NCBI GenBank assembly: GCA_017591395.1 | Contig: WEDG01003403.1 | Span: 310,001 to 374,000, forward strand | Length of the DNA: 64,000 bases | Source: Schistocephalus solidus | Lineage: Eukaryota; Platyhelminthes; Cestoda; Diphyllobothriidea; Diphyllobothriidae | Direction: 5' to 3' | Shown: positions 35,525 through 48,300 of the stretch, one piece after another | Numbering within the stretch: the stretch's first letter is position 1 | Layout of the letters: each line of letters begins with the position of its first letter | Program-made: the position numbers and the translations under genes | Notes under the pieces: generated by a model | What the model saw: the letters and a program-made list of their open reading frames with translations, nothing else | The model's database searches: none | Told to the model about the DNA's origin: nothing

Positions 35525-36105
35525 TTCGGCAAGAGCGCAATATGCGACCCCACTCAGGAAACAAAGGATATGTGAGCGAGTAATACGTGACCGCTGGTGA
35601 TAGAGATTTAATGGATGGAACTAAATGAAGGAAAGGAGAGCGCCGACCTAACCCCAAACCTAGCCATTGTGTTCGTTAGTGTTGGCATTTGTTGCCGGGT
35701 TAGTAGGGTCGCACAATGGTTCGTTGCCCGGACACACGTGCTGATTGCGAGATCCGATGGCTTTAAGTCATGTTAACTACTAGGTGCGATGTCATTCCTA
35801 AATGACTTACGGGGCCTCGATGGGAACAAGGATGGGGCTGGCTCCGCGCGATTTGTTATAATCACAGTCAAACTGATGGTTTTTTAATAACTGTGGCGTC
35901 CTAATAGACACCGCTTAGAAATTTGCCATCTGACCCGATAACTTGGTCCTGCTATGGCCAACGAAATAGTATGTGACCCTACTAACCGGGCATTAAATGC
36001 TAAACCTAACAATCACAATGGATAGGGTTAGGGTTAGGTTGGCATGTTATGCGGTCGCGTATTACACGCTGACCTATCCTTCGTGCTCTGAGTAGGGTTA
36101 CAATT
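35525..36105 (+). repeat. Family C repeat, copy C2
   Basis: Matches C1 from GCAATATGCGACCCCACTCA to GGTCGCGTATTACACGCTGA plus CCTATCC. It includes a short GGGTTAGGGTTAGG telomere-like run at about 36028-36042 where C1 has a diverged equivalent. It splits the old RTE-like copy. Confidence 0.65.
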
Positions 36106-36109
36106 TGCG

Positions 36110-37010
36110 TTCTTGTTTGATTTTCTACTGGATGAAAGGCAACGACCGGGGTCTTCCTTATTGTCCCCTTTGGGAAGTCGGCTGATGGCTTCCGCGCAAC
36201 TTTTGGGCTGGTGTTTGCTGATGCCCCGGAAGTGTGTGGTCCAGCACCCTAGGATTCATGACTTTTCCTTTAGTGGGCTTGCTTTATCTTGTCCAAGCAG
36301 TTTCTTAGTGCCCGTATATCTGTGTTGTAGACTGTTTTGACTGTTGGAAAGAAATTATTTTTATAACCTTGGTCAGCATATAACTGGATTCCTTCGGTCT
36401 TGCAAGTTGACCGATCATTGTTCAGCTACCTTCGCCTCTGTTACAATAGGCTTTGGTGTTGGAAGAATGCGACCTCACCGGAATCGATCTTGTTTTTAAC
36501 ATCAAGAATCAGGCGATGGATTCCTTAGTCAATATCATCAAACCACTTTTGATGCTGTTAATGTGTGCGACTGAGGCCTTCTGTGGTGGTATCCTAAATG
36601 GCTTCCGCGTTCTCATCATTCGGGTCTCAACGGCAGCACTTCCTCCCGGTAATTGGATTTGTTTCACTTTGAGAATCCCAAGATTGCCTAACTACAACCG
36701 ATGTTCGGCCGCATCATAAATGCAATATTTTAATTACCTGACGTTGGCTTACCTTAAAGTTTACACCTCATCTTGAAGAGGACAGGGCGATAATCCGACC
36801 AGGGGTCGGCACCACGCATAACCTTCGTCACTAGCAAATCATGCTGATCCCACCTCCGAACAAACACGTAAGCCAGCAGCTGCCAGCGACGTGAGCCAGG
36901 GTACATAAACGCTATAACCTCTCGCTTTCATGGCAGAGAAGGTGTTGGTCAGCAGGAGATTTTGTTCAGGACGGTTCGGTAGGAGAATTAGGTCACTGTT
37001 GATGCAGCTA
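36110..37010 (-). mobile_element. Old RTE-like LINE copy, endonuclease end and linker
   Basis: Reading leftwards on the - strand: LLLTNTF, then VFVRRWDQHDLLVTKVMRGA and DPWSDYRP, equivalent to [26 protein letters not shown] in the 5.2 kb element. Next come AAVETRMMRTR (for ATVETRWCQLR) and YADQGYKNNFFPTVKTVY (for YADRNEMKNVFKAIKAIY). The N-terminal endonuclease half is absent. Family C and A copies separate this part from its RT at 33.9-35.0 kb. Confidence 0.7.
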
Positions 37011-37166
37011 CTGCTTCCGTGGTAAACCAGTACTCTGTTCTAGACAGCATGGTCTGTACTGACGCGGACATTTACTTGGTTTGCCTCCGATTCAGTCGCT
37101 GGGAGGGCGTGCATGCTTTTGTAAAATCTGTTGCTCGTCTCGCCGGAAGTGTTCTTTATTTTTATA

Positions 37167-37403
37167 GGGGAGGAGGAGGAGGAGGAGGAGGAGGAGGAGG
37201 AGGAGGAGGGAGGAGGAGGAGGAGGAGGAGGAGGAGGAGGAGGAGGGAGGAGGAGGAGGAGGAGGAGGAGGAGGAGGAGGAGGAGGAGGAGGAGGAGGAG
37301 GAGGAGGAGGAGGAGGAGGAGGAGGAGGAGGAGGAGGAGGAGGAGGAGGAGGAGGAGGAGGAGGAGGAGGAGGAGGAGGAGGAGGAGGAGGAGGAGGAGG
37401 AGG
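37167..37403 (+). repeat. (GGA)n purine tract, 237 bp
   Basis: Nearly pure GGA repeat with two register breaks near 37209 and 37245. All purines lie on the + strand. Frames through it encode poly-Glu, poly-Arg, poly-Gly, poly-Leu or poly-Pro and are artefacts. A collapsed or miscounted length is possible in an assembly. Confidence 0.95.
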
Positions 37404-38228
37404 ATGGAGTGTAGACGCTGGCGAAGGGGGCAAAGTTTTATTCGTTGTGTGGCAGATTCATCGTCCCGAGACAACTGTTCATGCCCTGAAGTATACAGGA
37501 CAGCTTTCGCAAAACATTGAAGTTTATGGATAGTGCAAATCCAACGTTTGAACGTCCGCTCCAAAAAGGGCGTATCCGACACCCGCCTCTTCAAATTGTC
37601 ATTATTCAGAGACGTGGGGCTCACTCAGAGCTGCAATGTCCTCTTTTTGGTGGCCAGTAGCCGGACGAACAACTTTCTCCTTCATTCCGGCCGGTTTTTA
37701 GCAGCTTTCCGAACTGACACGAACTTTCCCAGCTGTGTGCAGGCACGGCGATGGAGGTGGGATGGCTGTTCTAGTGCCTCTTGTGTCTCGACTGGCCACA
37801 TATTTTACATCAATAAACCACAATCCCCTTGCCTATGGCGTGCTCTGGCAGTATTTTTGAGCAATCTTGTTAGCCCCTCCTTTTTACAAGACTACACAGT
37901 GCTTCCATAGAGTTCTAAAAAATGTTGATTCAACCCAATGTCAGAGAGCAGCAATCCGTCTCTGTCAGTATCCGAACGGCACAAGGTATATTCGAAACAG
38001 TGTGGATTTCTATGCTGAAAATCCGTTTTTCAATATGTTACATAGCGGCGTTTGATGTAAACAGAGAAAACAAGTCAGGTTTGGATTCTTATACTGTTTG
38101 AAAAAGACTGACAGTTTGAAAAGACGGCGTAAGAGGCACTTGTCTGCCATCGTCACTTAAACGACAGAAAAGGTAAATGAAAACAGCTAGGGCTTCAATT
38201 GATGTTGTTATAAAATAACCACTTATAA
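37404..38228. other. No gene recognised
   Basis: A 125-codon + frame (37533-37910) has no recognised domain and no supporting splice sites. Confidence 0.4.
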
Positions 38229-38537
38229 ATGGCTGAATTAGATGAAGGTTCTATATATTTATATTATGTTTCCGGAGATCCGTTACCCGTACCCGCGTCT
38301 AGCAAGCCTTTTTTTTTGGATAAAAGGAATGTACGGAAATTACATAGTGTACGTGGTTTGTGGAACACGCTGATTAGTGGAACACTAATTGTGGCCCGGT
38401 ATACGTTTGGTGTAGTACATGAATGTGTGAAGCAGGGAGGTTATGAAATTATTTTTAAGGGTAGCAACTATGTCCTCGAGCCTAGGGACTTTCAAGTTAT
38501 CAACGTTTTTATGGTATTAGGAGTTATTGCAACATGA
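38229..38537 (+). CDS. Unrecognised 102-codon open frame
   Basis: The frame starts with a true ATG and ends with TGA. The protein begins MAELDEGSIYLYYVSGDP and ends in a hydrophobic stretch (VINVFMVLGVIAT). I recognise no family, signal peptide or domain. There is no TATA or polyadenylation signal at convincing spacing. Composition is reasonably protein-like, but a chance frame or a fragment of an old element is as likely. Confidence 0.2.
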   Translation: MAELDEGSIYLYYVSGDPLPVPASSKPFFLDKRNVRKLHSVRGLWNTLISGTLIVARYTFGVVHECVKQGGYEIIFKGSNYVLEPRDFQVINVFMVLGVIAT

Positions 38538-41500
38538 AACATCAATTTGGAGACGTGACTTAAATCTGGAGCATGGAAAGAGTCAACAGGTGGCGACTGG
38601 TGCAAAAAATGGAACTATAATTTGAAATGCTATTCATAATATCTGATCTTGAAATAGTTCTTGTTTGTCATTAGATGGACCCAAAGAGTGAAGACTTTCA
38701 AAGGAAAGATTTTCGACCAAAGAACGAGAATTCCTGAGCTGGGTCTCGATTTCCATGTGATTGCATGAACGCATTGGATGTGACCGGAAGATGACTACAA
38801 GCTCTTTCGGTTCGGAAACAGGCAGGTGAATCAAAAACGAATGTAATCAGTTCGGTTTCGGATGAGGTGAAAGGAGCGGGTTGAAGGGCAGGAAAACAGA
38901 CAAGACAAGCTACCTATATAATGTGGCAAAAGCTCGAACAATGTCAGAATTCAAAAAGTGATACTCCTTTAAATAAGTTGAACATCTGCTTAAAACAAAC
39001 GGTTTCCGTAGGCTGATTCAAAAGGAATCGTATTATTTGACCGAAACATTGCATTCAACAGCGTGCTTGATAGATAGCCTTGAGTATGCATACCAGTCAG
39101 TAGGTCATCGAGGATTATGAGTGCGATTGAGCAATAAATCAAGTAATAAAATCAACCACTTCATATTTATTGAATCCATACATGAGTAAGATCCGCGATC
39201 ACACAACTTTCCTTGTGGAAATTTTTTGATTTTCGTGAAACAACATATGTCTGGTATTATGAATACTCATCCAGAACGTAGTTAGCGAACGCATATGTAT
39301 GACATGACAAAATAGTACGGAAACAAGGTACACAAATGTTTTGAGCGAATAAAATTGTTGGTTTCAGAATACAATTTTTACTACAAGAATCAACATAATA
39401 ACGTTTGTAAGAGATATTGTTAGAGTTTAGGGCAAGACTGGTGTTTAAAAAAAACCGGCGTTTATGGTCAGGGTTAGGGAACGAAAAATTAGCTTAATTA
39501 TTGCAGAGGTTTTTTTCCGGAATAGATTCTAAAGTTGACAGAAGACACTTTAAGGGAACTGTTGCCCTACTTTGCATTGGGTTTCATCGAAACGCCCCAT
39601 AGGATCTGTCCTTGTGTGAGCGCTTTTAATACCGAACCTTTTAGGAATATCACTGTAACACACGTGCGCAAAGGACTGACCCCTAAAAAGCATTCACACT
39701 GGACACCGAGGGGAAGATGCTACCAAGGGAAATGTATCTTCTGTTTCTACCCAGCTTCCATCGGACACAACATTTTTGTATGCAGCCCATGGATGTTTTC
39801 TTCGAAGTTACCATTTGAAATTACACAGGCAAGAATTTCCAATAAGATGATGTATTCCGTGCACTTCAACTAATTTTCAAGGGAAAATTTCCTTGGCTGT
39901 TGTGCCATTACAGCAGAAAATACCATTACAACCCCTTCACAACAGCACACCACAATCGAATTGGTGAGCTAAGGTTTTTCATCGGCCCATTTACTCATAA
40001 ATGCAAATGGGGATTTTTCTGTCAAACAGTTTATTTTATCTAAAACCCTAAACAATGTGTACAAAAACCTCGCATAGGGTAAGCTACCGGAGACAACATT
40101 TTTCAGTTGGCAGCTGATCCACATTACAGGATGGCCTCAACGCCAGATGTCGTGCGTAGACGGTTTTATAAGACAGCCTCGTTACTTAGGCTAACAGAAA
40201 ATTCTGATTATTAAAAAAAGATTCCATTAACCGCTCCTTCAAGAAACGTTAACTAGATCCTATAAGATATTGGTATGACCGCGAACATGGGCAAAATGTA
40301 ACTATCGTCTGTAGAAAAAGCACGCAGACATTCGAAACATGCTTCGAAAAGCCTTTGCCTTAACAGAGTAAAAATTAATACTACAATAGACTAAATGAAC
40401 ACCGGTATGCATCGGTGACTCAGGTGACGTATTTTCTTGAATACGTATGCTAGATATCATCAAAATCAGACAATTTCCTAATCTCCTTTCTTGAGTTTTC
40501 GAGCAGTCCATAAATATATATGTTTTCAGTGATTGACAGTGACGAAGACCTTTTGGGCTCATAACCCCCTTATCGTTCACTTTCCTGTTCAAATTTTGGT
40601 TTCTAATGGGATGTCGGCTGACATAGTAATCCTTTGAGGAAGCCATGCTGAATGGGACTTTTAAGTCAGCACGTGTCGAGAGGGTAATGCCGATGGTCGA
40701 GTATGACGTTGAACAAGACAATGCATTACACTTCTGAGACTATTAGAGCGGTATATTTTCGGTTAGCTGTAGATATTGCTTTTTGAATGGAAAAAATAAC
40801 TTCGGGTTGCCCTAAGTCACTGTTAACTTTTGTTGATCTCAGCCTGGCTTTGAATATACTGCATTCACTGAAGTTACTAATCGAGCGAAGAGCTTCAGAG
40901 GCATATTGTTCAACGAATCCTATAACAGAACCTACGTTGCTCCTAGAAATCTAAGGCTCTCCCGACTTCCGACGCTATTTGGGCAAGATGAAAGTGGTCA
41001 CGTGCGTAAGGCTGTCAATGTGGAATGTCTGGGCGTCTTTCTTGGCACGCATTTTGTGGGTAACAGTGTTTTTACTTACAAGGTTTGCGTAAGTTATTAT
41101 TTCGATGTTTACCGCTATAATTGTGATAAATCTTGGCTGACATCTGTTTAAAGCGGCTAGTCTGCTTCCATATTTGATCTGAATTCATCATAATAGGATG
41201 CAGCCTCCATTTTCGATTCCGAAACCGTTTTTACCATTGTATTAAGGCTTCGGTCTGATTCTCTTGACAATAAGCTGACTTGGCGACTTTATACATAGCC
41301 ACAATTACTTTCTTCCTAGTGAATATTGTGCACGTGGGTTCTATTTACGAAACCCTTTTCAGACCTAAAATTAGTAATTGCAATCAGAGGGCCACCTTTC
41401 GTAGATCAAAAAAAGTCCGAGTTACGGTACACAACTTCGTACGAACGAGCACGGAGGTCTGTTTGAGTTGCTCCTAATGGTAAGAAATACGACTTATAGA

Positions 41501-42131
41501 AAGTCAAGAATCACAAAGGAAACAATAGTCAACATACTTGGACTATGTTCTTACTATAGCCAGTTGCATGCAGTAGGAAGACTTCTAACATTGAAGCATT
41601 GCCCACAACTTTGTATTTGCGATATTAATTGATTTTCTCTTTAAAGCCATGTATCCAAGTTTTAATGTCACTTTTTCCGTCTCATATGTCTTTAAATCCT
41701 TTTCAGGAATTACAGATCGTGTTCACAGGGTAGTTCATTGCAAGTATGGTACGGTGATTTGTTTTCCACAGCTATCTGTCATGCTCGTAACGTGCATCCA
41801 ATATTTTTAAAATGATTTTGATTTGTTTTTTTTATGTACCATTTAGAGCCGCACTTTGATCTGATTACTGTTATGCTACTAATAAATCCATCGGTAAATC
41901 ACTGTAAAACTTTCTGCGCCACAGCTTGCGTTTCTTACCTTCTTAAATCCCTCGAGACCAAAATACTAGTTTGCCAAAGTTTACGAATCTGAGCAGGTAG
42001 GATATCCAGAGCCTGAGAGCACGTACGATTCTAAGAGAAACTAAAAACTTTGCATTTCTTATACTGTTTCCAACAAAGGCCGCGCACTTTGTCGTGGTTG
42101 AGGCTACTCGTTTCCCGCGTTTTCTGCACGC
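38538..42131. other. No gene recognised; upstream region of the DnaJ gene
   Basis: Frames at 39535-39873 (+, TTG start) and 40302-40721 (-, 139 codons) show no domain. The last 60 bases before 42132 become GC-richer (GGCCGCGCACTTTGTCGTGG, TTTCCCGCG) and probably contain the 5' UTR or core promoter. No TATA box is evident there. Confidence 0.4.
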
Positions 42132-42332
42132 ATGGCGGGCTTTCTGTCCTCAGTTAGACTCACTAGGCTAAGTAATTCGAAAATATCTGTCTTACTCCCT
42201 TTAGTTGCGCCTCAAACTTTCAGGTTTTCCAGGCTAATTCACTACACACCTCCACTCAACAAAGATTTTTATAAAATTCTCGGTGTGCCGAAAAATGCAT
42301 CCAGTTCCGACATAAAGAAAGCCTATTACCAG
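42132..42332 (+). CDS. DNAJA3: DNAJA3 exon 1: targeting peptide and start of J domain
   Basis: The ATG at 42132 opens 67 codons ending at Gln67 in KKAYYQ. The donor is CAG|GTTTAT, phase 0. The start is preferred because the following 40 residues form the expected arginine-containing presequence (VRLTRL, FRFSRL) directly before the J domain. Confidence 0.9.
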
Positions 42333-45300
42333 GTTTATCATACTTTTTGACTCTAATTGTTTAATAGTTAGCGAAAAAATATCACCCGGACGTTAATAAA
42401 AATGATAAGACTGCTTCTCAAAAGTTCCAAGAAGTCAGTGAGGCCTACGAGGTTAGTTACCCAAATTTGTGTTTATGTTCATAAATAGGTACTTGGTGAT
42501 GAAGAAAAAAGACGAACCTACGATTCCTTCGGCCAGTCGACCCCTGGCGGATTCTCTTCGGACAGCCAGTCGCATGGTTTTGGTCAGTACTCTCATGTCG
42601 ACCCTGAAGAATTGTTCCGACGGATATTTAAGGATAGCGAGTTCGCTTTCAAGGAATGGACGAGCGGTGATCGGAATTTTGCGGAATCAATATTCGGGTT
42701 CAACCGTTCGCGAGAAGTTGTCGTAAATTTGACCTTTGAAGAGGTATTAGTCCTAATCACACAGATCCCGTTGGTTCTTCCCTTTTATGCGTTGCCGTGT
42801 CTTGTGCATTTCTTTTTTGTTTGGTGATTTTTAATCACTCGTAATGAATAAAATTTCACAGTTTCTTTTATTCGTCCTGAAACTCAGCCTATTTTGGCTG
42901 TGTGCTCTTTACTTGAATAATTTGCTTTGAACACTACTCGGTTACCCCGTTACGTACCGCGCCTCTGCATTGCCACTTATTTTTGCCATATTTATGTCCT
43001 TGAGTCAAATAATGTGGCAGGAAATCCGCGTGCAGTTTGCGACGTTGTGTAGTAATGAAGAACTGCCTTTTTCGGATGCTTGGGTCTTTCCTATGTTGTT
43101 CTTGTTTTATATATACTTATTAACCGAGCCCATATCATGAACCATGACCTGTTCCTTTCCGGATTAATACTTTTCGCTCTCTTTTTGTAAATGCAGGCTG
43201 CAAGGGGCGTCACTAAAGAAATTCTCACGAACATCGTTGTTGTCTGCCCAACCTGTGAGGGTTCTCGATGCCAACCCGGAACAGGCACAATGGCATGTCC
43301 CAACTGTCGAGGCACAGGAGCGGAAACCGTCAGCACAGGTCCCTTTGTTATGCGGTCAACGTGTAGGCGTTGTCATGGAACAGGAACTGTTGTTCGGTAC
43401 CCTTGTCGGGCATGTGAGGGCACAGGCCAAACTGTCGGCCAACAGCAAGTAAAGATTGCCATTCCACCTGGTAAGTCTTTATTCGGCTGTACATATATGT
43501 ACGACAATGTTTGAAGCATATACAGTCACTGACCGATCTCATTAAATGTTAACTGAAGGTCTCAAACGCGTTTCCGATTATGAAGGATTACTTAAGTGGG
43601 ATTTTGATATTGATTATCATAACCTCAAGATACCTCAGTCAAGCTGGGATGCCGCCTTTTGAATGCACTCCATTTCGACTGTCTACAAAAGATGCACTCG
43701 GTAGATAATACTACTTGAGTAATATGCATTTTTCAATTGATTTTTAGTTGCCTTATAAATTCAAATATATTTTATTGAAGTCTTGTGCAAAACTACTTTT
43801 CCCTTTTACTCATTCAGTAGCAAATCACGTCTTCCGTTCTTTAAAAAAATCTAATTCCGTAATAATTCAGATTATGATCTGCCATTGCATTTGCGTTTAC
43901 CGTTTAAAGTCTACAAGCTTTACCCTTTCCGTGAAGGAAAAATCAGCCACTCCCTTATGCCGGCAAAAGGATGCCATATAGAGCTCACAGAATTTTGCAG
44001 TGAGAATAGACTATGGTGTATACTTCCTAACGCGCATTGATAAACGGCGACAAGATGCTATTTTAGTCGACATTGCACGGTCTTGAGAAATTTAATGATT
44101 ACAAACTTTGCGAACAGTTAACTTATTGTGTAAATTTCCGAAATTGATTTCGCATTGTGGTGTCAAGTATATTGACGAAATAAAAAAGTTATTGACTTCT
44201 GTCTAAAAAGTTCGATAATACCTGTAATAGATGATCACATGCGGTGATAATTTGTGGAGCTCTTGTTTCGCGCAAAAAGTTGAAATTTATATTTTTGTTG
44301 GGAAGGTAGGCTGCTCAGTTGTATACCCAGATACTCTGCAGCGGCGGATATACGATTTTTGATCGGTACAGCTGTCACATCTCAGCAGCTCAGAGGACGA
44401 AACAATGGCCAAGAAACAAACACAGCAACAATTACCTGATCATCTCGGAGTCCCAACGTAGCCCAGTCTTAAATCTGTCGGAACCACGGTAATCTAACCT
44501 ACCGTTTGATTGATCAACTAAGAAAAATTGTTCAAATAACCTACCATGTTTCAACGACATGGCTAAACGTTGTGCTTATATTTAGAAAAATAGATATTAT
44601 GTGTTCTTTTTACTTTAAAGTGACGCCATAGTCAAACCATAGCAACCTTTACCTCCCTCTCCCATTCTTAGTCTTTGCAGACCCTCAAGGAGGCTTCACC
44701 CTGCCATTTTATGATATAAATCGCTTCAATTAACAGCTGTTTACACAATTTTGTAGCCGCTGCGCGCTCTCAACAGTCTATCCGCAGCACCTCGGATCCC
44801 TATTGATCCACTCTGAACAGAGGCGAAACTCATATCACTTGCAATTTTTAAGGAGCCGTCGAGCTTATTACCTGTTTAAATTATTTTAAGCCTTATTTTG
44901 GTTAAATTTTCAGGTGTTGAAGATGGACAAATGCTTCGAGTATCTGTTGGTGATGCGCGCAGATCACCGCAGGAACTTTTTGTTACGGTCCGGGTGGAAT
45001 CAAGTCGTCTTTTCCGTCGAGACGGCGCTGATGTCCACTCCGACGTCACCATCTCTCTAGCCCAGGCGGCCCTGGGTGGTAAAGTCCGCGTTCCTGGTAT
45101 TTACGAGCAGGTTCTGGTAACTGTAAGTTCTGTGCCACTGTTTGACTTAATTCCCTTGTGTTCATCAGTTACAAGCAAACACCCAATAGCGGATGTAATT
45201 GAGCGCAGTCGGTCGTAATTAGACAATATATCTAGCTTGTTGTAAACCTGGTAGTTGTGACTGTTATTTTCCGAACTGGATGACACTTTACCCTAGTCCG

Positions 45301-48300
45301 ACCCGATCTGCCATCGAGAATTATCACAACGGCCATCTAACTTAATTTGCTGATTGGCATATTCATACAGTTTGTAGTGGTACAGTATTCAATGAGTTTG
45401 TCAATCATAACGGTTAACACAATCACGCCATACAGCTCTCGTCTGTGATCATAAGCGGGGGATCCTTTGTCCGTTCACGGTCGCGTTGCAGACTTTTTAC
45501 TACTAGATGTGCCGTGGCGCGTGCTCCTATTTTAATGGCATTACGTACAACCTATGATGTTTCGCTCTTTACCGATGTCCCGGCAGCACATCACGATATG
45601 ACCTTATTGGGAGATTTGGAGCTTAGTGATTGATAACGCACATTTTTGGGTTCTTTACTGAGTAAAGCCCCCTCTAGAGCGTTTGAAGGGTATTAAATAC
45701 GTAATCCCGGTTAGAACAGAATACACAACTCTCGGCTCGCAAGAAAAATTGTGTTCGTTATCATAGGAAAAACCTTCGCCGATCTGCTTACGGACCTTGC
45801 TCGTCTCGTTGTGCCTTGGGAACCGATTTAGAGCCCTCGCAAGTAAACGCATATCGACCAAGCATATTTTCTGAAGGGAGTCCCTTGTTTTTGTCAGAAC
45901 TCCCCTCCACTGTGTTCGTATTTTCCGCTGTTTTTAGTCCCAAAATGACGTTATGGCGTCACTGATGCCAGAGCGAGCTGACTGGGGTTTTCTGCGAGTA
46001 CCTCTTTGCGTCCAGTGTTAACTGGTAATTGATAGTAGCCACCGGGTAGCTGTCAACCAGTCAGTCCGAGTCATCTATAAAGTGCCGGCGAGACACTCCA
46101 AGTTCCTGCGACATCGGATACTTGCAACGACAGAAGTAGTGACCATACAGCTAGCTTACCAACCTTATTTTCGCATAAAGCGTTCATACAGGTCGTAAGG
46201 CTCCCCTGGCCCAATATGAACCCAGTATGTGTGTTCACACCTGCAATTTCGCGTTACATCGATGAGTCAGAGACGTAATTACTTGTCAGACGCCTTCCTC
46301 CCCGTCCCCCTCCCCCGCCTAAGTCCATGACAGAACTAGACTGTAGACGTATGAACACCCTCAATCCTCACGCTTACGGTTTATTGGCTGTTTAAACTTT
46401 TGCTACTGTGCCCTCCCTTACATTACTGTACAGGCCTGGTGATGAATAATCGATAGCGTACCTTTGCCGAAATTGACTTCGTAATTGGTAACCAATCGTT
46501 TCAATTCAAACAGCCAATTGACCAACCCTACAGAGGTGGCCTAGGTAGTAATAGAACCTGGTAATTCGATCAGGCTTGTCTTAGCGTCTAACCGTAGGTG
46601 GGCATGAAGCTATTACTTATCTGCAAAATGGTCAATTCCTTAACTATTCAGATTGTTCCATGACAGGCCTGTTGTTGTCAGAAAACTTGATGTCCGCACG
46701 ATCGGGTCTCTGGTCTCCCTCTGACTTGTAACATTGCTTATTTACTTTTTTTGCTTTGGTACACAGCATTGAAGTAGTAGTATTTAAAACTTCTATAAAC
46801 CCAATACCAGAATTGTGCATTTTTCCGATTTGCGGTATATTTGTCAATAAAATGTATGCTTTTGAAATTTTGTCCATAATTTCGTCACCACGGAGGCTGA
46901 CAACGTATAGTGGCTTTGCTCGCCTCCCAGGCGCAACCCACGATTTGGTGGATTAGGATAGGGCAGAGTTATTTAGATAAGCGAATCACTGGTGGCAACA
47001 GAGGATTATCGGGACATAGCAGTCATGAGAACTGCACGTTAAGACCCTGAATTCCTCCCGCATCTGTCTTACAGGCGTTGTATGCGGCCTCCAGCTAACG
47101 CATGCCACATCCACGCGTACAATTCGCCTCTCGTCACTTACGACTTTGACAAACTCCTCTGTATTAATTTTGTATGATTAGGGAAGTAATGCTTTAGCGA
47201 TTCTGTGTGTATATGCAAAGATGACTATTTAAGCTCATGCCATAATGTGAGAGGACAGTGCGGACAGGTAAGGCAAACCCAACGGCATTTCGAGGCTCCT
47301 CACCGCTGTCCTCTATATGTGTTGCAATTGGTTCGCAGATACCTGACCAGGCCTGTGTTCGACAAGAACGTGCAATTATAGTGGAGATAGGCCGGCAGGG
47401 CTGTTTACCACAGCACCCACCCTGCTCTGTCGAATTTTCGATACCCACTAGAACAAACCGGGAGGCAAGGTTTCTGAATTGCAGTAGGAGTGCTTAGGGC
47501 AAGTGGCTGTCCACACAGTTTCCTCAACCGGTGAAACCGCAAGCTAAAAGAGAAAGCAACCCTCACCAACTCTAACTTTTAACGAGCGCTGTAAGTCAAA
47601 GACGTCTAGGAAACCGTTGGGTGCCTTCTCACGCCGTCAGGCTCCAATTAGGTCAAGAGACCCGCTCTCATGACAGAAAGCGTGTCGAGTCTTTTTTTAT
47701 CCGTTAAGTCGGGGAACCGAAGACTTACTCAAGACGAGGTTGACCAAACATGCAGTAGCAGTGTGGATGAAGAGCACCATTCGTTAACTTGTGACTCATT
47801 CGGCGGGATCCGGTCACACCAAGTTCAACGAGACCGAAACGCCTGCGAGGAGTGACAAATGCATGAGCCGCTCGTCATGACTCTCCTGCCCTCACTTATT
47901 CAGCATTCACAATAACCTTTATCTCTTCAGATACGGTGATAAAATTTCGCGTAGACAGGGTAATTAGTTTCGCGGGTGAACGCTATTTACAATGACAGTA
48001 TCGTTGGGCCGAATTCCTGCTTACTTATCACGCCAATGACCAACACTGTTGATGAAATTGCGATAATTCGGAACCCGGCTGCGGAGTGATCAAGCTACGT
48101 TAGCATCAAGTACGACTATCTGCGATGATGGGATTGAGTGTAGTTTTTCTTCCAGATATCGAGTCTCTCCGGTTACTTTCTGGAACGCCTTTTCTCACGC
48201 TTCTACTTCGTTCAGTTGTGCTTTTTCAAGGTGGCGAGTCTTGCCGAGGACGGCACCGTCTTCATTGTGTCCGATGAGCTCTTCCAAGACCAATGCTGAC

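Noticed and set aside
37019..37624. Open frames encoding poly-Glu, poly-Arg, poly-Leu or poly-Pro
   Set aside because: They only translate the (GGA)n tract in different frames. No unique domain flanks them.
39535..39873. 112-codon + strand gene
   Set aside because: TTG start, no domain. Cysteine content is suggestive but no known zinc pattern is formed.
40302..40721. 139-codon - strand gene
   Set aside because: No recognisable domain, and composition and lack of signals fit a chance frame.
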